Below are positions 1 to 7,188 of a DNA stretch of 9,311 nt, one piece after another. The stretch comes from Trueperaceae bacterium (GTDB taxonomy: Bacteria; Deinococcota; Deinococci; Deinococcales; Trueperaceae). Under the pieces are notes generated by a model. The model saw only the letters and a list, made by a program, of their open reading frames with translations, was not told the DNA's origin and searched no databases. The stretch lies in the NCBI GenBank assembly GCA_003567075.1, contig PXAU01000147.1:1-9311 (forward strand), in the 5' to 3' direction. The number at the start of each line of letters is the position of its first letter. The stretch's first letter is position 1. The position numbers and the translations under genes were made by a program.

Positions 1-882
1 TTCGCCTCGGTAGGTGGCGACGGTGAGTACGCCGGCTTCGACGCCGACTTCTGCCGCGCCGTCGCGGCGGCCGTCCTGGGTGACGCCAACGCCGTCGCCT
101 TCCGCGGGGTGTCGGTGCAGGAGCGCTTCACCGCCCTCCAGACCGGCGAGATCGACGTCCTGATCCGCAACACCACCTGGACCCTCGGGCGCGACACCAC
201 CGTCGGCCTGAACTTCGTGGCCACGACCTTCTACGACGGCCAGGGCTTCATGGTCCGGCGCGACAGCGGCGTGCGGCGGATCACCGACCTGGAGGGACGC
301 TCGGTCTGCGTCCTCTCGGGGACCACCACCGAACTCAACCTGGCCGACACCATGAGCGCGCTCAACGTCCAGTACACACCGGTGATCTTCGAGAACAACG
401 ATCAGATGAGCAGTGCCTACGACGACGGCCAGTGCGACGCCATGACCACCGACAAGTCGGGTCTGGTGGCGATGCAGCCGCGCCTGCGGGTGCCGGCCGA
501 TCACGTCGTGATGCCCGAGACCATCTCCAAGGAACCGCTGGGTCCCGCCGTGCTCCACGGCGACGACCAGTGGTACGACGTCGTCAAGTGGGTCGTGTTC
601 GCCGCCTTCGCCGCGGAGGAGTACGGGGTGACCTCGGCCAACGTCGACGCCGCGCTCGACTCGATCAACCCCGAGATCGGTCGGCTGCTCGGCGTCGATC
701 CCGACGTGGTGTCTGGTTTGGGGCTCGCGCCAGACGCCATGTACCAGGTCATCAAGCAGGTCGGGAACTACGCCGAGATCTACGACCGCAACCTCGGCCC
801 CGGCACCCCCTTCGACCTGCCGCGTGGTCTGAACGCGGGATACGTCGACGGCGGGTTGCTCTACTCGCCGCCGTTCCGCTGA
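1..882 (+). CDS. aapJ: Polar amino acid ABC transporter solute-binding protein (AapJ-like), 5' partial
   Basis: This is the extracytoplasmic receptor that captures amino acids and delivers them to the two permeases downstream. The frame is open from base 1 and stops with TGA at 880-882, giving 293 visible residues; the signal peptide and first lobe start lie off the left edge. Visible residues include GFDADFCRAV at 13-22, a near match to the family 3 solute-binding signature. Next come FRGVSVQERFTALQTGEIDV (35-54) and the RNTTWT segment of the AapJ/BztA group. The C-terminus ends GGLLYSPPFR, close to the GGLLYxPPFR end typical of AapJ. A GTG at 109 could be called as a start, but homology-like sequence continues upstream of it, so the gene is truncated by the window rather than short. 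The order receptor, permease, permease, ATPase supports the assignment. The exact substrate range cannot be read from sequence. Confidence 0.93.
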   Translation, partial: FASVGGDGEYAGFDADFCRAVAAAVLGDANAVAFRGVSVQERFTALQTGEIDVLIRNTTWTLGRDTTVGLNFVATTFYDGQGFMVRRDSGVRRITDLEGRSVCVLSGTTTELNLADTMSALNVQYTPVIFENNDQMSSAYDDGQCDAMTTDKSGLVAMQPRLRVPADHVVMPETISKEPLGPAVLHGDDQWYDVVKWVVFAAFAAEEYGVTSANVDAALDSINPEIGRLLGVDPDVVSGLGLAPDAMYQVIKQVGNYAEIYDRNLGPGTPFDLPRGLNAGYVDGGLLYSPPFR

Positions 883-889
883 CGTTCGC

Positions 890-986
890 GCGCGCTCGGC
901 TGATCCCAGCGACCCGAGCGCGCCGCCCCATGCTTGGAGGGTGGCGTGGCGCATGCCGCGCCACCATCCTCCGGACCCGGCTCCGG
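890..986 (+). promoter_or_regulatory. Three consecutive hairpins between receptor and permease genes
   Basis: The 136-base gap holds three inverted repeats. The first is GCGCGCTCGG at 890-899 pairing perfectly with CCGAGCGCGC at 914-923 (14-base loop). The second is GTGGCGC at 946-952 with GCGCCAC at 958-964 (5-base loop). The third is a weaker CCGGA at 971-975 with TCCGG at 982-986. None is followed by a T run, so they are not textbook intrinsic terminators. By analogy with other ABC import operons, they could protect the 3' end of the receptor mRNA or partly stop transcription, so that receptor outnumbers permease. That role is inferred. Confidence 0.5.
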
Positions 987-1018
987 TGAGGGCCTGGCGT
1001 GACGTGAGCGAGGCGTAG

Positions 1019-2818
1019 GTGGAGCGCATCCCCTTCTGGCGCAACGTCAAGACGATCGGAGTCCTGGCGCAGGTCGTCTTCGTCATGGTGCTCCTGGCAG
1101 GCGTCGCGATCCTGTTCTCGAACGTGACGAGCGCCTTGTCCCGCGCGAACCTTCCCGCCGACTTCGGCTGGCTGGGTTCGCGCGCGGGCATTCCGATCGC
1201 CGAGACCCCGATCCCCTACACCACCAACGACCCGTACTGGCGAGCGCTGCTGATCGGCCTGCTCAACACGCTCCGGGTGGCGCTGGTCGGTGTCGTCCTG
1301 GCCAGCGTCATCGGCGTCGCCGTCGGCGTCATGCGGTTGGCCCCCAACTTCCTCATCAGGACCATCGCGACCATCTACGTCGAGTTGCTGCGCAACGTGC
1401 CGCTCGCCGTGCAGATCGTGTTCTGGTACACCGCCGTCCTGCTGCCGTCGCCGCCCCGCATCAACAACCCGGTCGAGCTTCCCGGTGGCGTCCTGCTGTC
1501 CAACGTCGGCCTGGCGTTCCCGTTCCTCTACCCCGGTGACCGCTTCGCCGCCTGGTGGCCGTGGTTGGTCACGGCCGTCCTGGCGGCGCTGGTGGGAGGG
1601 ATCTGGCGCGCGCGTGTCGCTCGCGCCGCCGAGCTTCCGCTGCGCGTCTGGCCGGTACCGGTGGCGCTCCTGCTGGGCATCGCCGCCGTGGGATACGCCG
1701 TGGCTGCGTTCGGCCAGCCCGAGAAGAGCGCCCTGGCGGTCGACTTCGACGTCGAGCGTGGGCGCGGGACGGTGTTCGTCGACCTCGACGGCGACGGCCG
1801 CCGTGGCGCGGGCGAGCGTGCGGTGCCATTCGCCAGCACGGTCGTTCGGGTCGAACTGGCTGAGCTCACCACCTCGACCCAGAACTTGAGCGAGTCGCGT
1901 CGGATGGTGCCTTCGACCTTCCGCTTCCCGTTGATCCGCGATCGCGACGTCGCCGAGGTGGAGGTGGGCTTCGTGGACGCCGACGCTGCCGAGCAGGCGG
2001 GGTACCGTCTCCACTTCGAGCACTTCCCCAGCCGCGGGGTGGTCTACGTCGACCACGACGGCGACGGCGCCTTCAGCCGCGGCGAGGAGATCGACCCCGT
2101 GACCGGCGTGGGCTACAGCGGCGTCGAACTGGTCATGACGCTGCGCGGCTTCGAGCGCGCCATCGTCGCCGATCGCGACGGCCAGATTCGGACGCCGTCC
2201 TTCCGACCGGCGGGCAGCGCCTTAGCGGCCGATGACGGGGGTGGCGACACCGTTGGCCGGGGCGTCGGCGTGTTCTCGAGCTTCGGTGCCGCAGCGACCG
2301 AGGCCGAGATCGAACCGCTTCGCGCGGAGGTCGACTTGCGGGCATCGGGTCCGCTGGTGCTGTCCCGCGTGCACGTCCCGGTGTCGAGCTACGAGGGCGG
2401 GATGCGGCTCACCGTCAACTACCTGGCGCTGCTGTTCGCGCTCGTGATCTACACCTCGGCGTTCATCGCCGAGAACGTCCGGGGCGGCATCCTGGCGGTG
2501 GACAAGGGACAGCGAGAGGCTGCGCTTGCGCTGGGTCTGTCGTCGGGTCAGGTGTTCTCGCTGGTGGTCTTTCCGCAAGCGCTCCGGGTGATGCTGCCGC
2601 CGACGATCAGCCAGTTCCTCAACCTCACCAAGAACTCGTCGCTGGCGCCGCTGGCGGCGTACGGGGAGCTGTTCGTCATCGCCACGATCACGGCCAACCA
2701 GACGGGCGCGTCGGTGCCCGTCGCCCTGCTCCTGATCGTCTCGTACCTGTTGATCAGCATGGTGTTCGCGCTGGTGCTGAACGTCGTCAACGCACGGATC
2801 AAGCTGGTGGAGCGATGA
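1019..2818 (+). CDS. aapQ: Amino acid ABC transporter permease, AapQ-like, with large Ca-binding-like extracytoplasmic insert
   Basis: This is one of two membrane subunits forming the translocation channel of the amino acid importer. It has 599 residues; AapQ proteins are usually near 400. The N-terminal membrane segment is about residues 14-33. The permease core begins near 75 (GLLNTLRVALVGVVLASVIG, 80-99), followed by VELLRNVPLAVQIVFWYTAV (121-140). The EAA loop lies at about 500-528 (EAALALGLSSG, then PQALRVMLPP) and would contact the ATPase. Residues about 238-450 are extra. They carry DLDGDGRRGAGE (255-266) and DHDGDGAFSRGE (345-356), which fit the 12-residue EF-hand loop pattern and resemble SdrD-B repeats. 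The insert precedes the segment that leads into the cytoplasmic EAA loop, so it should lie outside the cell. The start is a GTG directly after an in-frame TAG (1016-1018), with GAGG at 1010-1013. The downstream permease begins 13 bases after the stop. Confidence 0.9.
   Translation: MERIPFWRNVKTIGVLAQVVFVMVLLAGVAILFSNVTSALSRANLPADFGWLGSRAGIPIAETPIPYTTNDPYWRALLIGLLNTLRVALVGVVLASVIGVAVGVMRLAPNFLIRTIATIYVELLRNVPLAVQIVFWYTAVLLPSPPRINNPVELPGGVLLSNVGLAFPFLYPGDRFAAWWPWLVTAVLAALVGGIWRARVARAAELPLRVWPVPVALLLGIAAVGYAVAAFGQPEKSALAVDFDVERGRGTVFVDLDGDGRRGAGERAVPFASTVVRVELAELTTSTQNLSESRRMVPSTFRFPLIRDRDVAEVEVGFVDADAAEQAGYRLHFEHFPSRGVVYVDHDGDGAFSRGEEIDPVTGVGYSGVELVMTLRGFERAIVADRDGQIRTPSFRPAGSALAADDGGGDTVGRGVGVFSSFGAAATEAEIEPLRAEVDLRASGPLVLSRVHVPVSSYEGGMRLTVNYLALLFALVIYTSAFIAENVRGGILAVDKGQREAALALGLSSGQVFSLVVFPQALRVMLPPTISQFLNLTKNSSLAPLAAYGELFVIATITANQTGASVPVALLLIVSYLLISMVFALVLNVVNARIKLVER
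1766..2368 (+). other. Region encoding tandem EF-hand-like/SdrD-B-like repeats inside the permease
   Basis: This part of the permease gene encodes two related units. Unit one opens with RGTVFVDLDGDG (residues 249-260) and unit two with RGVVYVDHDGDG (339-350), 90 residues apart. In each, a Dx[D]xDG loop ends in a Glu at position 12, and a beta-like stretch follows (VVRVEL, VELVMTL). This matches the layout of SdrD-B-like calcium-binding beta domains. A weaker third piece, VADRDGQI, lies at 383-390. A Gly/Ala/Asp-rich linker at about 398-430 follows, before the sequence returns to the normal permease at about 455 (SSYEGG). Calcium binding and placement outside the membrane are inferences. Confidence 0.65.
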
Positions 2819-2820
2819 AG

Positions 2821-2825
2821 GGAGG
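2821..2825 (+). promoter_or_regulatory. Ribosome binding site of second permease
   Basis: GGAGG lies six bases before the GTG at 2832 and directly after the stop of the first permease. It decides the GTG start and suggests coupled translation of the two permeases. Confidence 0.75.
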
Positions 2826-2831
2826 TACGGC

Positions 2832-4049
2832 GTGTTCCGTGTGATCCCGGCGAGGCCGGCGCCTTCGGGCGAGACGGGTGTGCTCGCCTGGTTGCGGCGC
2901 AACCTCTTCAGCTCCGCTGCGAACACGCTGCTGACGTTGGCCACCGGTGCGGTCTTGGTCTCTGCGCTCGCAGGGCTGCTGCGCTGGGCCCTGTTCGACG
3001 CGGCCTGGGCGCAGGTGTGGGCCAACATGCGACTGCTCGCCGTGTTCCGCTACCCCACCGATCTGCTGTGGCGTCCGCTGGTGGTGCTGGCAGTGCTGCT
3101 GTTGCTGCTGGGCATCATGGCTGGCGCCGCTCGCCGCAACGAGATCCTGCGCGGCGCGTTCTGGTGGGTGACGGGCTTCGTCGCCCTGTTCGCGCTCACC
3201 GCGGTCGTGTTCTGGCCCTCGGTGCGGTGGTTCTGGCTGGCGGCAGGGTTGGCGCCGTTCATCGGGTACGGCGCTGGCGTCGCTCGGCCGGGCTTGCTGC
3301 GGGCCATGCGCTGGGCCTGGGCCCTGTGGTTGGTCGGCGGCTTCGCGCTGCTGCACGGGATCGTGCCGGGCAGCGTCCTGCTGCGGATCGCACCCACGCG
3401 CGACTGGGGCGGGTTCATGCTCACCATGGTGCTGTTCACCGCCATCGTGCCGAGCTTCCCGCTCGGCGTCGCCCTGGCGTTGGGCCGCCGCAGCCGCCTT
3501 CCCGCGATCAAGACGGTGTGCATCGCGTTCATCGAGGTGGTGCGCGGTGCCCCGCTCATCATGTGGCTGTTCGTGGCGTCACTGCTGCTGCCGCTGCTGC
3601 TCGACACCGATCCGAACAACCTGCCGGCGATCCTTCGAGCCTACGTCGCGATCACGCTCTTCTCGGCCGCGTACATGGCCGAGAACGTGCGCGGTGGCCT
3701 GCAGGCCGTGCCGCGCGGCCAGATCGAGGCAGCGCAAGCGTTAGGCCTGTCGGGCTGGCAGACGACCAGCCTGATCGTGTTGCCGCAGGCCTTGCGGGCG
3801 GTGATCCCCGCCATCGTGGGCCAGTGCATCGCGCTGTTCAAGGACACCTCGCTCGTGTTCGTCGTCGGCCTGATCGACTTCTATCGGGTCACGGAGGTCA
3901 TCGCGACGCAGCCGGCGTCGCTGTCGATCACCGGCGGCGTGAAGCTGGAGCTGTACCTGTTCATCTCGCTCGTCTACTTCTTCTTCGCCTACCGCATGTC
4001 GGTCGCGAGCCGGCAACTGGAGAAGCGGCTCGGGGGGGGGACGCGATGA
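2832..4049 (+). CDS. aapM: Amino acid ABC transporter permease, AapM-like
   Basis: This is the second channel subunit, predicted to pair with the AapQ-like permease. Its 405 residues are near the usual AapM length. It opens with LRRNLFSSAANTLLTL (21-36), the WxRxNLFSSxxNTLLTL start of AapM proteins. Several extra N-terminal membrane segments follow (about 31-52, 81-98, 115-150, 159-177). The conserved core starts at DWGGFMLTMVLFTAIVPSFP (191-210). FIEVVRGAPLIMWLF (233-247) follows, and SAAYMAENVRGGL (278-290) leads into the EAA loop EAAQALGLSGWQ (299-310), which ends at PQALR. FKDTSLVFVVGL (336-347) is also typical. The GTG start is fixed by GGAGG six bases upstream. The last codons lie in a run of nine G bases (4032-4040), giving GGGTR at the end. 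The ATPase start is 31 bases past the stop. Confidence 0.92.
   Translation: MFRVIPARPAPSGETGVLAWLRRNLFSSAANTLLTLATGAVLVSALAGLLRWALFDAAWAQVWANMRLLAVFRYPTDLLWRPLVVLAVLLLLLGIMAGAARRNEILRGAFWWVTGFVALFALTAVVFWPSVRWFWLAAGLAPFIGYGAGVARPGLLRAMRWAWALWLVGGFALLHGIVPGSVLLRIAPTRDWGGFMLTMVLFTAIVPSFPLGVALALGRRSRLPAIKTVCIAFIEVVRGAPLIMWLFVASLLLPLLLDTDPNNLPAILRAYVAITLFSAAYMAENVRGGLQAVPRGQIEAAQALGLSGWQTTSLIVLPQALRAVIPAIVGQCIALFKDTSLVFVVGLIDFYRVTEVIATQPASLSITGGVKLELYLFISLVYFFFAYRMSVASRQLEKRLGGGTR
4032..4040 (+). repeat. G9 homopolymer at the 3' end of aapM
   Basis: Nine consecutive G bases encode the Gly-Gly-Gly near the permease C-terminus, 7 bases before its stop codon. Loss of one G would move reading into the ATPase frame, which has no stop between here and the ATG at 4081. 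Gain of one G would read on to a stop at 4082-4084. Confidence 0.85.
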
Positions 4050-4069
4050 GCGCGCGACCGCCTGGTTCC

Positions 4070-4074
4070 GGAGG
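4070..4074 (+). promoter_or_regulatory. Ribosome binding site of ATPase gene
   Basis: GGAGG lies six bases before the ATG at 4081. This supports that start over the ATG at 4046, which overlaps the permease stop but is in another frame and encodes only 12 residues. Confidence 0.75.
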
Positions 4075-4080
4075 TCCGGC

Positions 4081-4863
<783 letters not shown>

Positions 4864-4914
4864 GGGTGCTTGCTGCCGTCGACGCCCGGCGACCGCGCTG
4901 CGTATGGCGCTTCC

Positions 4915-4943
4915 TTGACACGCACCGCATGCCCCGGTACCCT
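4915..4943 (+). promoter_or_regulatory. Promoter of tRNA-Ala
   Basis: A perfect TTGACA at 4915-4920 is followed, after 17 bases, by TACCCT at 4938-4943, a TAnnnT-type -10 element. Transcription would begin near 4950, leaving a leader of about 26 bases before the tRNA. Consensus -35 boxes of this kind are common at stable RNA genes in high-GC bacteria. The call rests on motif and position only. Confidence 0.7.
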
Positions 4944-4951
4944 AAGCGTTG

Positions 4952-4965
4952 CCCTCGCGAGAGGG
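4952..4965 (+). promoter_or_regulatory. Hairpin in tRNA leader with GCGA tetraloop
   Basis: CCCTC (4952-4956) pairs with GAGGG (4961-4965) around a GCGA loop, which fits the stable GNRA class. It lies within the predicted leader, 10 bases before the mature 5' end. It could shape leader folding or 5' processing by RNase P; this is inferred. Confidence 0.4.
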
Positions 4966-4975
4966 TTCCCGACCT

Positions 4976-5052
<77 letters not shown>

Positions 5053-5084
5053 GCTAGAAGCCGTCCCACACGGCCTTGATGTAG

Positions 5085-5114
5085 GAAGCGACCTCGCTGC
5101 AACGAGGTCGCTTC
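5085..5114 (+). terminator. Strong hairpin downstream of tRNA-Ala
   Basis: GAAGCGACCTCG (5085-5096) pairs perfectly with CGAGGTCGCTTC (5103-5114) around a 6-base loop. This 12-pair stem starts 34 bases past the tRNA. The sequence after it (GCCCTTG) has little T, so if it is an intrinsic terminator it is of the T-poor kind. It would end the tRNA transcript. It may instead, or also, shield the tRNA from minus-strand transcripts of the integrated region. Confidence 0.6.
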
Positions 5115-5120
5115 GCCCTT

Positions 5121-5140
5121 GTGGTGTGTCAGCGTGGTGT
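5121..5140 (+). repeat. Direct repeat GTGGTGT, possible recombinase arm sites
   Basis: GTGGTGT occurs at 5121-5127 and again at 5134-5140, 13 bases apart, each followed closely by TCA or CA. The pair lies between the tRNA attachment site and the relict integrase, where N-terminal arm-binding sites of tyrosine recombinases often lie. Function is inferred from position. Confidence 0.3.
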
Positions 5141-5514
5141 CAAGTCGACCGAGGGCCCCGCTGCGGACCGCTTGCGTCGAATCGAGCCCGAGCTTGCCGC
5201 CCTGCCTCGATTGCCGCCGCTTCATGAGTACCACGCTCTATCCCTCCGGAGCCCGGCTCCGATCGGTGCGCGCGGGTGCTCGTGTACGGCGAACCAACGG
5301 CAGCGAGCGAACGGACGGCGTCGCGCGTCTCCCGTGTGTACTGCACCAAGTCCGCTAGTGCGAAGAGCAACGTCGGCGTCAAGAACGCCGCCACGAAGAT
5401 ACTGATAGCTACTCCAATCGTCAGCGCGCTTGGCTCGTTGTAGGCCATGATGACAGCGATCAGGAAGGCGATTGCACCTGGAAAAAGCAAGACCCACGCA
5501 ATTATCCGCAGCAT
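5140..5514 (-). CDS. Small predicted membrane protein, unknown function
   Basis: I do not recognise the family. The 124-residue frame has two hydrophobic stretches at about 3-24 (ending IAVIMAYN) and 31-54 (TIGVAISIFVAAFLTPTLLF), then a charged tail starting ADLVQYTRETRDAVRSLA. The last 45 or so residues are Gly/Arg/Ala-rich and look less constrained, so the ancestral protein may have ended earlier. The coding sequence contains more A/T-ending codons than the flanking genes, in line with foreign origin. The start is uncertain: GGAG (5516-5519) lies only one base from the ATG, too close for a normal ribosome site. It follows the relict integrase on the same strand with a 45-base gap. The hydrophobic pattern favours a real gene, but the call is moderate. 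Confidence 0.45.
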   Translation of the reverse strand: MLRIIAWVLLFPGAIAFLIAVIMAYNEPSALTIGVAISIFVAAFLTPTLLFALADLVQYTRETRDAVRSLAAVGSPYTSTRAHRSEPGSGGIERGTHEAAAIEAGRQARARFDASGPQRGPRST

Positions 5515-5559
5515 TCTCCATCGTAGCCGAACGGTAGCCGTGCCTCTCTTGGTGTGAGG

Positions 5560-6594
5560 TCAGTTGACGGGCGCTGGCCCGGTTCGCGACGGCTGGAGCG
5601 TCGCCTCGTACCGTTGCATCCAGTCAGCAGTCACGGCCTGGTCGCCGTACAGGTACGTGTTCGCCGTCTGCTGGATCGTCGCGTGGCCGAGCACGTCCGA
5701 GACGACCTTGAGCGGGGTGCCGGCCGCGACGTGCAATGGGGCGAACCTGGACCCCAACCCATAGAGCGCGACCTCCTTCGTGCTCTGCGCCTCGCGCGAG
5801 CGTACGGTCGAGGTCGCCGGTCGAGAACGTCCAAGGGCGCAGCATGGCGCCGCTCGTGGTCGTGAAGACGCAGCCGACCTCGTCGTAGTTGACGCTCCGC
5901 TGCTCGTCGAGGTGCTCGAGGAGAGCGTTACGGAGGCCGCCGAGCATCGGCACGGTGCGGCGGCTCTTGGCTGTCTTCTGCTCAGCGATGATCGCCTTGC
6001 CGTCCGCTCCGCGAGTGACGGCGCGATGCACGCTGATGGTGCCGCCAGCGAAGTCGACGTTGTACCAGCGCAGCGCGTAGGCCTCGCTGGGTCGCAGGCC
6101 GGTGTCGAGCAGCGTGCGGTAGAACACCCCGTAGAAGGATTCAAGGCACGCCATCTGGAAGCGCTCGCGCTCGCTGGCCGTCAGGACCGGCTTTCCCTTC
6201 GGCTGGTGCGCCGGGATGCTCGCATCGGTCGCGGGGTTGTGCGAGATGTACCCCCAGCGTACGGCCTGCGTCAGCGCTTGCGGCGGTACTGCGCGAGGGT
6301 GCGGGGCGCGACGTCACGTTGCTTGTGGTCGCTCCACTCCTTCACCAGCTCGCGGACGGTCATGCGGTGGCGCGGCTTGCGTGTGCCGGTGCTCTTGATT
6401 TGGAGCAGATCGAGCAGCCGCGCTTCGGTGTCGCGCTTGCGGCCGTGCACGACCTCGGTGCGGTAGCGCTTGCGTCCCTTCTCGTCACGGAACGGGAACA
6501 CGCGGACCTGCCAGCGCCGCGGGTCGCTCTCGTGCTGGAGGAACTGACCCGCTCTGGGGCCAGCTCCTCTCTCGACACGTACGTAGGCGCTCAT
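5560..6594 (-). pseudogene. Tyrosine recombinase (phage-type integrase), decayed
   Basis: In life this would have inserted or excised the element at the tRNA. From the ATG at 6592-6594, the arm-binding part is recognisable (RRWQVRVFPF, then KRYRTEVVHGRKRDTEA), followed by the start of the core-binding domain (TVRELVKEWSDHK). That frame hits TGA at 6271-6273, just after LAQYRRKR. In another frame it resumes as LTQAVRWGYISHNPATD, so most of the core-binding domain, perhaps 55 residues, is deleted. The catalytic part shows box I TGLRPSEAYALRW (Arg at 6092-6094) and the beta-hairpin Lys in QKTAKSRRTV. A one-base gain in GGAGG (plus-strand 5771-5776) shifts frame again. After it, box II reads LYGLGSRFAPLHVAAG where family members have a form like YDLRHTFASL, so the catalytic Arg is replaced by Gly. 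The end is intact: LGHATIQQTANTYLYGDQAV, with the Tyr nucleophile. Three independent lesions make it non-functional. Confidence 0.88.
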
Positions 6595-6696
6595 GCGTCG
6601 AACGACGGCAAGGCGGGCAACGTCCCGGCTGTGTGGCAACGCATCTTCGACGACCTCGACCTTGAGCTTGTGGTCGTGCCGAAGAGGGACACGTAG
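6571..6696 (+). pseudogene. Possible remnant of antitoxin-like gene, 3' end
   Basis: An in-frame stretch ending at TAG (6694-6696) reads GNVPAVWQRIFDDLDLELVV followed by VPKRDT. The ending resembles the C-terminal strand of small HTH antitoxin/regulator proteins, where a leucine-rich helix is followed by LxLVVVPR-like sequence; this likeness is from memory of the pattern and is weak. Codons are strongly G/C-ending. Upstream, the same frame only mirrors the integrase on the opposite strand, so no intact gene exists. It lies 48 bases before the toxin gene, where an antitoxin would be expected. Confidence 0.25.
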
Positions 6697-6731
6697 CGGG
6701 GCGGACCGTGAGGGAAGACTTCGACGAGGGT

Positions 6732-6737
6732 TATTCT
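6732..6737 (+). promoter_or_regulatory. Candidate -10 element for leaderless toxin transcript
   Basis: TATTCT (6732-6737) ends seven bases before the ATG at 6745. That places the transcription start at or within a base or two of the start codon. No good ribosome binding site is present: the nearest purine run, GAGGG at 6726-6730, is 14 bases away. No clear -35 is seen. The arrangement fits leaderless expression, common in Actinomycetota. Confidence 0.45.
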
Positions 6738-6744
6738 CCCGTGT

Positions 6745-7188
6745 ATGCGAGCCTTCCATCCGAAGTGCGGGATGGTGCTCATCTGCGACTTCTCGGGCTT
6801 TCGGCCTCCTGAGATGACCAAGAGGCGTCCGGTCGTTGTTGTTGGGGAGGAAGGTACTGGCAGAGTAGGAACATGCTTGGTGGTTCCCCTCAGTACCGTG
6901 GCACCCGATCCGGTCATGGGCTTCCACCATCGCCTGGACCCGGCGTCGCTTCCGACGAGCATGCGGGGCGATTTGGCCTGGGCAAAGTGCGACATGGTTA
7001 CGGCCGTCGCATGTGACCGACTTGATCGTGTCATGAATGGCCGAGACGCACTCGGAAAGCGGTACTACGTGACCCACGAAGTCGTTCCCGCAGATCTCGT
7101 GGCGATCCGCAGGGGCGTACTCGTTGCGCTTCACATGTCAGCGCTCGCAGCGCAAGTCGTTGACGACGAGGCCGCTGAGGAGGCATGA
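6745..7188 (+). CDS. PemK/MazF-like type II toxin
   Basis: MazF-family proteins are ribonucleases that cut mRNA and are neutralised by a paired antitoxin; activity here is inferred from likeness. The 147 residues carry the family layout. HPKCGMVLICDF (5-16) is the first strand. KRRPVVVVGEEG (26-37) follows the R-P-V/A-V-V-V motif. VVPLSTVAPDP (46-56) matches the V/I-x-P-L-T/S element. WAKCDMVTAVACDRLDRV (79-96) matches the D-Q-x-R-x-V-D-x-x-R-L region. KRYYVTHEVVPADLVAIRRG (105-124) matches the C-terminal helix region of a PemK/MazF subgroup. The start has a -10-like TATTCT seven bases before it and no ribosome site. Codon use is more mixed than in the flanking operon. No intact antitoxin gene adjoins it, so the toxin may be orphaned, regulated by an unlinked partner, or functioning otherwise. 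Confidence 0.8.
   Translation: MRAFHPKCGMVLICDFSGFRPPEMTKRRPVVVVGEEGTGRVGTCLVVPLSTVAPDPVMGFHHRLDPASLPTSMRGDLAWAKCDMVTAVACDRLDRVMNGRDALGKRYYVTHEVVPADLVAIRRGVLVALHMSALAAQVVDDEAAEEA

Noticed and set aside
752..2056. Minus-strand 434-codon frame opposite the receptor and permease genes
   Set aside because: It is antisense to clear aap genes, its product is His/Asp/Arg-rich with no domain pattern, and long antisense frames are expected at this GC content.
2222..3028. Minus-strand 268-codon frame opposite the permease junction
   Set aside because: It mirrors two well-supported permease genes, and its composition (Gln/His/Arg-rich) is typical of antisense reading of high-GC genes.
6554..6566. CAGCTCC within the integrase start as a second copy of the tRNA 3' end
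   Set aside because: Only seven bases match and the flanking bases differ, so it is not a credible attachment site.
6595..7134. N-terminal extension of the integrase frame back to 7134 on the minus strand
   Set aside because: That part is antisense to the PemK/MazF-like gene and shows no integrase-like sequence; integrase similarity begins only near 6510.
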